Shown piece by piece: positions 17,617-25,019 of a DNA stretch of 64,000 nucleotides. Positions within the stretch are counted from its first letter, which is position 1. Each line of letters begins with the position of its first letter. The notes beneath the pieces were generated by a model that was given only the letters and a program-made list of their open reading frames with translations, did not search any database and had not been told where the DNA came from. Both the position numbers and the translations under genes were made by a program. The DNA is taken from NCBI RefSeq assembly GCF_014201145.1, contig NZ_JACHDP010000001.1:3968001-4032000 (forward strand), in the 5' to 3' direction. The DNA comes from Micromonospora parathelypteridis. Lineage in GTDB: Bacteria > Actinomycetota > Actinomycetes > Mycobacteriales > Micromonosporaceae.

Positions 17617-17934
17617 GACCCCGCCCCACCCCGCCAACCAACCCCCGATCCACCCAGCCCACCCCGCCGCGCCGCCCACCCCGGTCCACGCCGCGCACCC
17701 CGCCACGCCGTCCACCCGGTCCACGCCGCGCACCGCGGTCCACGCCGCCCACCCCGGTCCACCTCGCCCACCCCGTCCAGCGGCGATCACGAAGTTGACC
17801 GACCCCAGCGAGATCAATTCCCCTGCCAAGCCCATGATCACTGCCCCCGGCCCCAGCGCCGGCCAAGATCCACACAAGATCGGCGATGTTGCTGCCTCAG
17901 GCACGCCAGAAGCAGCAACATCGCCGAAGTCGTG
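17617..17934. repeat. C-rich low-complexity DNA and a perfect hairpin
   Basis: Bases 17617-17780 are an irregular C-rich minisatellite built on CCACCCCG and GGTCCACGCCG words, with marked strand skew. At 17880-17895 and 17912-17927 there is a perfect 16-base inverted repeat (arm TCGGCGATGTTGCTGC) around a 16-base loop, probably a dispersed intergenic hairpin. I see no gene here. Confidence 0.7.
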
Positions 17935-18126
17935 TCGATCTTGCCCCGCACCCAGGCGCCGCAGGTCTTAGGCGTCACGGGCCGGGCGTCACAGGGCCGG
18001 GCGTCGCGGGCACGGGTGTCACGGGACTGATCGATCTTGCCCCGCACCCAGGCGCCGCAGGTCCCAGGCGTCACGGGCCGGGCGTCACAGGGCCGGGCGT
18101 CACAGGCGCGGGTGTCACGGGACTGA
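17935..18126 (+). repeat. 96-base tandem duplication followed by decaying repeats
   Basis: Two adjacent 96-base units (17935-18030 and 18031-18126) both begin TCGATCTTGCCCCGCACCC and end with GGTGTCACGGGACTGA. I count about five differences between them. Down to about 18290 the sequence continues with degenerate GGGCGTCACGGG words. The region is non-coding and G-rich on the plus strand. It lies upstream of blaI and downstream of the aldehyde dehydrogenase genes. Confidence 0.8.
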
Positions 18127-18379
18127 ACGTCACGGATCTGGGCGTCACGGGCACGGGTGTCACGCGACTGAACGTCATGGGACTGGGTCAGGGGACCGGG
18201 TGTCACGGGTCTGGGTGGCACGGGCACGGGCGTCACGGGCACGGGCGTCAGGGGACCGGGTGCCACGGGACCGGCGCCACGGCATGGCGTGAGGGCCCAC
18301 CGAAACGCCGCTGACCGGCGACCCAACCCAGGGCGCCGGCCAGCAAGATCGAACACCCACGCGGACCCGGCCCACGTCA

Positions 18380-18453
18380 GGTTTTCCGGGGGAGCCTGCC
18401 CACGCAGGGATCAAGCCTGACCGCCCGGAGTGGGCAGGCTCCCCCGGAAAACC
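18380..18453. terminator. 24-base perfect inverted repeat downstream of the ALDH/deoC operon
   Basis: Perfect arms at 18380-18403 and 18430-18453 (arm begins GGTTTTCCGGGGGAGCC) enclose a 26-base loop. A third partial copy of the arm lies at about 18462-18484. The hairpin follows the stop of the short aldehyde dehydrogenase (minus strand), so it likely acts as its terminator. It may also be a dispersed repeat of this genome. Confidence 0.6.
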
Positions 18454-18516
18454 CAGGCCCACGTCAGGCTCCACCGGAAAACCCAAGCCCAGGACAGACC
18501 AAAGCCGAGAACCGAA

Positions 18517-19341
18517 TCACACCCCCTTCGGGTGCCACACAGTCTTCGTCTCCAACAGAGCGGTCATCCGCCCCAGGCCCGGGTCGGCGAACCAGTCGTA
18601 GTCGGCCGAGGCCGGTCGGAGCACCCGCTTGAGGTTCTCCGCGGCCTTGACCTCCAGGTCGGTGGCGAGCGCGGGGTCGATCACCCCGGTCAGGTCGATG
18701 GCGTTGACGTCCATGTGCGCGGCCAACGCCGGTGCGGTTTCGGTGATCGCGCCGGTGAGGATGTTGACCACCCCGCCGGGCAGGTCGGAGGTGGCCAGCA
18801 CCTCGGCCAGCGTCACCGCCGCCAGTGGCTCCGAGGGCGACGCCGCCACCACCACCGTGTTGCCGGTGACGATCGCCGGGGCGATCACGCTGACCAGGCC
18901 GAGCAGCGCCGGGCGCTCCGGGGCGACCACCGCGATCACGCCGGTCGGCTCGGGCGCGGAGATGTTGAAGTACGGGCCGGCGACCGGGTTGGCGCCGCCG
19001 TACACCTGGGCGAGTTTGTCGGCCCAGCCGGCGTACCAGACCCAGCGGTCCACTGCGGCGTCCACCTCGTCGCCGGGCACACCCAGGGCGACGAACTGCT
19101 CGCGGCGGCCCTCCAGCATCTCGGCGGCCCGGTAGAGGATCTGACCCCGGTTGTACGCGGTCGCGCCGGCCCAGCCCTTGACGGCTGTGCGGGCGGCGAC
19201 CACCGCGTCCCGGGCGTCCTTGCGGGAGGCCAGTGACACATTCGAGGACTGCACGAGATACGACCGTCCCGACTCGCTGCGCGGGAACTTCCCGCCGATG
19301 AAGAGCTTGTACGTCTTGCGTACCGCGACCCGCTCAGACAT
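18517..19341 (-). CDS. Truncated aldehyde dehydrogenase family protein lacking the catalytic domain
   Basis: The 274-residue product covers only the first part of an aldehyde dehydrogenase: YKLFIGGKF at the N-terminus, helix bundle, and the cofactor-binding strand region around GVIAVVAPERPALLGLV. The part with the catalytic Cys and general-base Glu is missing. In its place is a short tail ending WHPKGV. The start overlaps the full-length dehydrogenase gene by eight bases, so it is translated as the third gene of the deoC operon. The open frame is clean, with no stop or shift, so it looks maintained rather than decayed. A structural or regulatory role beside the active enzyme is possible but not shown. 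Confidence 0.8.
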   Translation of the reverse strand: MSERVAVRKTYKLFIGGKFPRSESGRSYLVQSSNVSLASRKDARDAVVAARTAVKGWAGATAYNRGQILYRAAEMLEGRREQFVALGVPGDEVDAAVDRWVWYAGWADKLAQVYGGANPVAGPYFNISAPEPTGVIAVVAPERPALLGLVSVIAPAIVTGNTVVVAASPSEPLAAVTLAEVLATSDLPGGVVNILTGAITETAPALAAHMDVNAIDLTGVIDPALATDLEVKAAENLKRVLRPASADYDWFADPGLGRMTALLETKTVWHPKGV

Positions 19342-20764
19342 TGAGGTACGCCTCCAGCCCGTGCCGGCCGCCCTCGCGACCGTAGCCCGACTCCTTGTAG
19401 CCGCCGAACGGCGAGGTGGGGTCGAACTTGTTGAACGTGTTGGCCCAGACGACGCCGGCGCGCAGCCGGTCGGCCATCCACAGGATCCGGGATCCCTTGT
19501 CGGTCCAGATTCCCGCCGACAGCCCGTACGGCGTGTTGTTGGCCTTCTCGACGGCCTCGGCCGGGGTGCGGAAGGTGAGCACCGACAGCACCGGGCCGAA
19601 GATCTCCTCGCGGGCGATGCGGTGTGCCTGGGTGACGCCGGTGAAGATGGTCGGCGCGAACCAGAAGCCCCGCTCGGGCAGTTCGCATGGCGGCGACCAG
19701 CGCTCGGCGCCTTCGGCGGTGCCGGCGTCGGACAGCTCGCGGATCCGCTCCAGTTGGGCGGCCGAGTTGATGGCGCCGACGTCGGTGTTCTTGTCCAGCG
19801 GGTCGCCGACGCGGAGCTGGGCCATCCGCCGCTTCAGCGACTCCAGCACGCGGTCGGCCACGTTCTCCTGGACCAGCAGCCGGGAGCCGGCGCAGCAGAC
19901 GTGCCCCTGGTTGAAGAAGATGCCGTTGACGATGCCCTCGACGGCCTGGTCGATGGGCGCGTCGTCGAAGACGATGTTGGCGGCCTTGCCGCCCAGCTCC
20001 AGGGTCAGCTTCTTGCGGGTGCCGGCGACGGACCGGGCGATGGCCCGGCCGACGTCGGTGGAACCGGTGAAGGCGACCTTGTCCACGCCGGGGTGCTCGA
20101 CCAGCGCGCGGCCGGTGTCGCCGGCGCCGGTGACGATGTTGACCACGCCGGGCGGTAGGTCGGCCTGCTGGCAGATCTCGGCGAAGAGCAGCGCGGTCAG
20201 CGAGGTGGTCTCGGCCGGCTTCAGCACCACCGTGTTGCCCGCCGCGAGGGCGGGGGCGATCTTCCAGGCCAGCATCAGCAGCGGGAAGTTCCACGGGATG
20301 ACCTGTGCGGCCACGCCGATGGACCGTGGGTTCGAGCCGAACCCAGCGTGCTCCAGCTTGTCGGCCCAGCCCGCGTAGTAGAAGAAGTGCGCGGCGACGA
20401 GCGGCAGGTCGACGTCGCGGGATTCCTTGATCGGCTTGCCGTTGTCCAGCGACTCCAGGACGGCCAGCTCGCGGGAGCGTTCCTGGATCAGCCGGGCGAT
20501 CCGGTACAGGTACTTCGCTCGGTCCCGACCGGGCATCGGACCCCAGACCTTGTCGTACGCCTTCCGGGCGGCGCGCACCGCGCGCTCCACGTCTGGCGCG
20601 CCGGCCTCGGCGATCTCGGCCAGCACCTCCTCCGAGGCGGGGTTGATCGACTTGAAGCTGTCACCGTCGGTCGGGTCGACGAACGCGCCGTCGATGAACA
20701 GCCCGTACGAGGGTTTGAGGTCCACCACCGAGCGGGACTCGGGGGCGGGGGCGTATTCGAACAT
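19334..20764 (-). CDS. Aldehyde dehydrogenase (NAD-type), likely acetaldehyde-oxidising
   Basis: This 476-residue enzyme has the full family layout. The cofactor-site motif VIPWNFPLLM is near residue 155. The Glu of LELGGKAANIV is near 255, and the catalytic Cys of FFNQGHVCCAGSR is near 290. The C-terminal PFGGYKESGYGREGG is typical of betaine/aldehyde dehydrogenases. It sits between deoC and a truncated homologue. DeoC splits deoxyribose-5-phosphate to glyceraldehyde-3-phosphate and acetaldehyde, so oxidation of acetaldehyde to acetate is a reasonable inferred role. Confidence 0.9.
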   Translation of the reverse strand: MFEYAPAPESRSVVDLKPSYGLFIDGAFVDPTDGDSFKSINPASEEVLAEIAEAGAPDVERAVRAARKAYDKVWGPMPGRDRAKYLYRIARLIQERSRELAVLESLDNGKPIKESRDVDLPLVAAHFFYYAGWADKLEHAGFGSNPRSIGVAAQVIPWNFPLLMLAWKIAPALAAGNTVVLKPAETTSLTALLFAEICQQADLPPGVVNIVTGAGDTGRALVEHPGVDKVAFTGSTDVGRAIARSVAGTRKKLTLELGGKAANIVFDDAPIDQAVEGIVNGIFFNQGHVCCAGSRLLVQENVADRVLESLKRRMAQLRVGDPLDKNTDVGAINSAAQLERIRELSDAGTAEGAERWSPPCELPERGFWFAPTIFTGVTQAHRIAREEIFGPVLSVLTFRTPAEAVEKANNTPYGLSAGIWTDKGSRILWMADRLRAGVVWANTFNKFDPTSPFGGYKESGYGREGGRHGLEAYLNV

Positions 20765-20770
20765 CGGCTA

Positions 20771-21730
20771 TCAGTCCAGGGTGAAGTAGTCGGGACCGGA
20801 GTAGGTGCCGGTCGTGAGCTTGGTGCGCTGCATCAGCAGGTCGTTGAGCAGGCTGGACGCGCCGAAGCGGAACCAGTCCGGGTCGAGCCAGTCCGTCCCG
20901 ACGGTCTCGTTGACCATCACCAGGTACTTGATCGCGTCCTTGGTGGTCTTGATGCCACCGGCGGGCTTCACGCCCACCTGCCGTCCGGTCGCTTCGCGGA
21001 AGTCGCGGACCGCTTCCAGCATCACCAGCGTCACCGGCAGTGTCGCCGCGACCGGGACCTTGCCGGTGGAGGTCTTGATGAAGTCGCCGCCGGCCAGCAT
21101 GGCCAGCCAGGAGGCCCGCCGGACGTTGTCGTAGGTGGCCAGCTCGCCGGTCTCGAGGATCACCTTGAGGTGGGCGTCACCGGAGGCTTCCTTGGTGGCC
21201 ACGATCTCGTCGTAGACCTCCTTGTACCGCCCGGCCAGGAACGCGCCCCGGTTGATCACCATGTCGATCTCGTCGGCGCCGGCCGCGACGGCGGCCCGGG
21301 TGTCGGCGAGTTTGATCTCCAACGGTGCCTGGCCGGACGGGAAGGCCGTCGCCACGCTGGCGAGGTGCACGCCGGAGTTGCGCAGCACCTCGGCGACGTA
21401 CGGGACCATCGCCGGGTAGACGCAGACCGCGCCGACGTGGGGGCAGGACGGGTCGGCCGGGTCGGGGCGCAGCGCCTTCGCGGCGAGCGCGCGCACCTTG
21501 CCCGGGGTGTCCGCGCCTTCCAGGGTGGTCAGGTCGACCATCCGGATCGCCAGGTCGATCGCCTGGGCCTTGGCGGTGGTCTTGATGGATCGGGTGCCGA
21601 GCTGTGCCGCCCGCTGCTCCGCGCCGACCTGGTCCACGCCCGGCAGGCCGTGCAGGAAGGTCCGCAGAGCGGTCTCGGATCGTCCCAGCTCGGAGAGCTC
21701 CGACCGGGCCGACGTCGTTGTCGCCGTCAT
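20771..21730 (-). CDS. deoC: Deoxyribose-phosphate aldolase
   Basis: The 319-residue enzyme cleaves 2-deoxyribose-5-phosphate into acetaldehyde and glyceraldehyde-3-phosphate in deoxynucleoside breakdown. The TIM-barrel signatures are clear: CVYPAMVP, EIDMVINRGAFLAG, LKVILETGEL and the Schiff-base region GVKPAGGIKT. The N-terminus is longer than in the E. coli enzyme (259), as in other actinobacterial deoC proteins. I place the start at the ATG at 21730, which has GGGG just upstream, rather than at the in-frame GTG at 21748. It leads an operon with two dehydrogenase genes, six bases before the first. Confidence 0.92.
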   Translation of the reverse strand: MTATTTSARSELSELGRSETALRTFLHGLPGVDQVGAEQRAAQLGTRSIKTTAKAQAIDLAIRMVDLTTLEGADTPGKVRALAAKALRPDPADPSCPHVGAVCVYPAMVPYVAEVLRNSGVHLASVATAFPSGQAPLEIKLADTRAAVAAGADEIDMVINRGAFLAGRYKEVYDEIVATKEASGDAHLKVILETGELATYDNVRRASWLAMLAGGDFIKTSTGKVPVAATLPVTLVMLEAVRDFREATGRQVGVKPAGGIKTTKDAIKYLVMVNETVGTDWLDPDWFRFGASSLLNDLLMQRTKLTTGTYSGPDYFTLD

Positions 21731-21865
21731 GCCCCGAAGTCTACGCACCGGAGTGCCGAGTGATCTTGCTCACGATGGGCTGGTGGGCCGCGCCGACGTG
21801 AGCGGCGTCGCTGGTCCGAGCGCAGCCGCACCGCCACGCCGGACGGACCGGTAGGTTGAGCGATC

Positions 21866-22498
21866 GTGGACGTACACGTCATTGACCACCCGCTGGCCCA
21901 GTCCAGGTTGACCGCCATGCGGGACGCGCGCACCGATTCCTCGACGTTCCGGGCCGCGCTGCACGAACTGACCACCATGCTGGTGTACGAGGCGGCGCGC
22001 ACCTTCCCCGTCGAGCGGTACCCGGTGCAGACGCCGGTCACCGGCACCGAGGGCACCCGGCTGGCCAACCCGCCGCTGCTGGTGCCGGTGCTGCGGGCCG
22101 GCCTGGGCATGGCGGACGCCGCGCTCGGCCTGCTGCCGGAGTCCTCGATGGGCTTCGTGGGTCTGGCCCGCGACGAGGCGACCTACGAGCCGCGCGCGTA
22201 CATGGAGTCGCTGCCCCGGGACCTGGCCGGGCTGCCGGTGCTGGTGCTGGACCCGATGCTGGCCACCGGTGGCTCGCTGGAGCACTGCTGTCGGCTGCTG
22301 GCCGACCGTGGCTGCACCGACATCACCGTGCTCTGCGTGCTCGCCGCGCCGGTCGGCATCGAGCGACTGGAACGCTCCGGCCTGCCGTTGCGCCTGGTCA
22401 CGGCCTCGATCGACGAGGGGCTCAACGAGCGCATGTTCATCGTCCCCGGGCTCGGCGACGCCGGTGACCGCCAGTTCGGTGGCATGCCCCGCTTCTGA
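21866..22498 (+). CDS. upp: Uracil phosphoribosyltransferase
   Basis: The 210-residue enzyme makes UMP from uracil and PRPP in pyrimidine salvage. The PRPP-binding loop reads [13 protein letters not shown]. The uracil-specific C-terminal region has [16 protein letters not shown]. The N-terminal [14 protein letters not shown] is also a family signature. The GTG start lies eight bases after a TAGGTT box (21852-21857), suggesting a leaderless or nearly leaderless message. It is divergent from deoC across a 135-base gap and is followed by a hairpin. Confidence 0.95.
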   Translation: MDVHVIDHPLAQSRLTAMRDARTDSSTFRAALHELTTMLVYEAARTFPVERYPVQTPVTGTEGTRLANPPLLVPVLRAGLGMADAALGLLPESSMGFVGLARDEATYEPRAYMESLPRDLAGLPVLVLDPMLATGGSLEHCCRLLADRGCTDITVLCVLAAPVGIERLERSGLPLRLVTASIDEGLNERMFIVPGLGDAGDRQFGGMPRF

Positions 22499-22526
22499 GG
22501 TCGTTACCCGGACGGTGCCGGGTCGG

Positions 22527-22558
22527 GCGGGTCCGTGCGCGGTGGTGCGCGGACCCGC
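22527..22558 (+). terminator. Hairpin after upp
   Basis: Arms GCGGGTCC/GGACCCGC and GCGC/GCGC stack with a two-base bulge around a six-base loop. The hairpin lies 29 bases beyond the upp stop and directly before the TACCGT box of the next gene. Confidence 0.6.
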
Positions 22559-22572
22559 TACCGTGTCCGGCC

Positions 22573-23250
22573 ATGACTGGTGTTGCGCTTGCCGACGAGT
22601 TGTTGCTCCTCGCCTACGACGACACGACCGGCAAGGCGACCATGCCGCGGATCAGCCTGGACCTCGGCATGGCCGCCGCGGTGCTGGTCGAGCTGGCACT
22701 GGCCGGCCGGGTCGCGTACGCCAACGGGTCGTTGACGGTGATCGACCCGACGCCCACCGGCGAGCCGGTCGCCGACGAGGTGCTGGGCCGGGTCGCGGCC
22801 GACACCCCGCACACCCCGGCCTCCTGGGTGCAGCGCCTGCGGCACGGCCTGCGTGACCGCATTCTCGGTGACCTGTGCAGCCAGGGTGTGATCCGCGACG
22901 TCGACGAGACTGAGCTGGGCTTCATCCACGTGCACCGCTACCCGGTCCTGGACACCTCCATCGAGGCGGAGACCCGGCAGCGGCTGGCCGAGGCGCTGAC
23001 CGGCGCGGCTGCCCCGGACGAGCGGACCGCCGCGCTGGCCACCCTGGTCGTGGTGCTGCGGATGGAGTCCGCACTCGGGGTGAGCGGCGAGACCGCCGCC
23101 GACGCTCGTCGCCGGCTGGAGGAGATCGCCACCGGCGCGGGCTTCTCCGGCGAGGTGAGCACCGACGACTCGGTGGTCCGTCCCTCGGTTGGCCTGGTCG
23201 TCGCCGCGTTGGGCAGGGCCGTCGACCAGGCCCTCGGCCCCCGCCGCTGA
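22573..23250 (+). CDS. GPP34 (Golgi phosphoprotein 3) family protein
   Basis: This 225-residue helical protein belongs to the GPP34 family, recognised by LADELLLLAYDDTTGK at the N-terminus, the repeated LVELALAGR helix, and a second GLRDRILGDLCSQGVIRD unit. Eukaryotic GOLPH3 binds phosphatidylinositol-4-phosphate on Golgi membranes. Bacterial members are common in actinomycetes, where their function is mostly unknown, though membrane or lipid association is suspected. It has no membrane segment. A TACCGT box at 22559-22564, eight bases before the ATG, suggests its own leaderless promoter. Confidence 0.9.
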   Translation: MTGVALADELLLLAYDDTTGKATMPRISLDLGMAAAVLVELALAGRVAYANGSLTVIDPTPTGEPVADEVLGRVAADTPHTPASWVQRLRHGLRDRILGDLCSQGVIRDVDETELGFIHVHRYPVLDTSIEAETRQRLAEALTGAAAPDERTAALATLVVVLRMESALGVSGETAADARRRLEEIATGAGFSGEVSTDDSVVRPSVGLVVAALGRAVDQALGPRR

Positions 23251-23255
23251 GCTCG

Positions 23256-23285
23256 GGAAGGGCCCCTTCGGTAAGGGGCCCTTCC
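23256..23285. terminator. Bidirectional terminator between GPP34 and phosphohexomutase genes
   Basis: A perfect 13-base stem (GGAAGGGCCCCTT/AAGGGGCCCTTCC) with a four-base loop lies between the two convergent stop codons. It is a textbook actinobacterial bidirectional terminator. Confidence 0.85.
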
Positions 23286-23291
23286 TCGACG

Positions 23292-24971
23292 TCACAGGCC
23301 GAGTGCGGTCGCGATCTCGGTGCGGAGCTGCGCGATCGCCGTCTGCGCGCGGTTGCGGGCGGCGGCGACATCGCCGTCGGGCACCGGCTCCACCACCTCG
23401 AGGTACGCCTTGAGCTTCGGCTCGGTCCCGGACGGGCGGATCACCACCCGGGCCTTCGCGGTCCGCAGGATCACCACGTCCGACTCGGGTAGCAGGTCCC
23501 GGACGCTGTCGACCGACTGCCCGAGCAGGGTGGTCGGGGTGGCCGCCCGGATCCTGGCCATCGCGTCGGTGATCACCCGCAGGTCGTCCACCCGGGCGGA
23601 GAGCTGGTCGGTGTGGTGCACACCGAACTCGGCGGCCAACTCGTCCAGCCGGTCAATCAACGTGCGGCCCTGCGTCTTGAGGCCGGCGGCCAACTCGGCC
23701 ACGGTAAGCGCGGCGGTGATGCCGTCCTTGTCCCGGACGTGCTCCGGGGCGACGCAGTAGCCGAGCGCCTCCTCGTAGCCGAAGACCAACGGCGCGCTTC
23801 CACCACCGGCCCGCACGATCCACTTGAAGCCGGTCAACGTCTCGTCGTAGGCCAGGCCGCGGGCAGCGCACATCGCCCGCAGCAGTGACGACGACACGAT
23901 GGTGGTGGCGTAGAGCCCGGTCACCCCGCGGCGCATCAGGTGGTCGGCGAGCAGCACGCCCACCTCGTCGCCGCGCAGCATCCGCCAGGTCTGCCCGCCG
24001 TCGCCGGCGCTGTCGCGGACGACCACCGCGCACCGGTCGGCGTCCGGGTCGTTGGCGATGGCGAGGTCAGCGCCGGTGGAGTCGGCCAGCGCGATCAGCC
24101 GATCCACCGCCCCCGGCTCCTCCGGGTTGGGAAACGACACGGTCGGGAACGCCGGGTCCGGCTCGGCCTGGTCGGGCACCACGCCGGGGACCGGGAAACC
24201 AGCGCGGGCGAAGGCGGCGGTGAGCACCGCAGCGCCCACCCCGTGCAGCGGTGTGTACGCCACCGTCAGGTCCCGTGGCCCGTCCGGATCGATCACCGCG
24301 GTGGCCCGTTCCACGTACGAGGCGACCAGGTCGTCGCCGAGCACCTGCCCGGGTACGCCCAGCGGCACCTGGGTCAGCGGCCCGACCGATCGGATGGCCG
24401 CCTCGATACCGGCGTCGGCGGGCGGCACGATCTGCGCGCCGGCGCCCAGCGCACCGCCCAACTCCGCACCGAGGTAGACCTTGTAGCCGTTGTCCTGCGG
24501 CGGGTTGTGGCTGGCCGTGACCATCACCCCGGCGACCCCGCCGAGGTGCCGCACCGCGTACGCCAACACCGGGGTCGGCAGCGGGCGGGGCAGCAGCAGC
24601 GCCGGCCGGCCAGCGCCGGTGGCCACCTGGGCGGTGCGTTCGGCGAACTGCCGGGAGCCGTGCCGCGCGTCGTACCCGATCACCAGGGGACCGGTGCCGC
24701 CCTGGGCCGCGAGCCAGCCGACCAGGCCGGCAGCGGCCTGGGTGACCACGGCGAGATTCATTCCGTTCGGGCCGGCGCGCAGCGGGCCGCGCAGGCCCGC
24801 GGTGCCGAAGGTCAGCGGGCCGGCGAACCGGTCGGCCAGCTCCGGTGCGCTCGCCGGCAGCCCGTCGAGCACCGCCGTCAGCTCGTCCCGGCTGGCCGGG
24901 TCGGGGTCGTCGGCCAGCCAACGCTGGGCTTGCTCGCGAATGTCGTCGATGTCAGTGGTGTCCGCCGCCAT
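23292..24971 (-). CDS. Phospho-sugar mutase (phosphomannomutase/phosphoglucomutase family)
   Basis: The 559-residue enzyme has four alpha-D-phosphohexomutase domains. The phosphoserine loop is TASHNPPQDNGYK, the metal loop is NDPDADRCAV, the sugar loop region includes GYEEALGY, and the C-terminal phosphate loop is RPSGTEPKLKAYLE. Length and pattern fit the PmmB/PGM2-like branch acting on hexose- or pentose-1-phosphates, so the exact sugar is not certain. Nearness to upp and deoC would suit phosphopentomutase activity in nucleoside salvage. The ATG at 24971 matches family N-termini, though an in-frame GTG at 24986 is possible. Confidence 0.88.
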   Translation of the reverse strand: MAADTTDIDDIREQAQRWLADDPDPASRDELTAVLDGLPASAPELADRFAGPLTFGTAGLRGPLRAGPNGMNLAVVTQAAAGLVGWLAAQGGTGPLVIGYDARHGSRQFAERTAQVATGAGRPALLLPRPLPTPVLAYAVRHLGGVAGVMVTASHNPPQDNGYKVYLGAELGGALGAGAQIVPPADAGIEAAIRSVGPLTQVPLGVPGQVLGDDLVASYVERATAVIDPDGPRDLTVAYTPLHGVGAAVLTAAFARAGFPVPGVVPDQAEPDPAFPTVSFPNPEEPGAVDRLIALADSTGADLAIANDPDADRCAVVVRDSAGDGGQTWRMLRGDEVGVLLADHLMRRGVTGLYATTIVSSSLLRAMCAARGLAYDETLTGFKWIVRAGGGSAPLVFGYEEALGYCVAPEHVRDKDGITAALTVAELAAGLKTQGRTLIDRLDELAAEFGVHHTDQLSARVDDLRVITDAMARIRAATPTTLLGQSVDSVRDLLPESDVVILRTAKARVVIRPSGTEPKLKAYLEVVEPVPDGDVAAARNRAQTAIAQLRTEIATALGL

Positions 24972-25019
24972 GCCTCTTGATAGCACGGCGGCGGATCACC
25001 GCTGCGGGTTCCCTCCGGC

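Noticed and set aside
17935..18290. Possible CRISPR-like array
   Set aside because: Repeats are directly tandem and degenerate, with no unique spacers of constant size and no cas genes.
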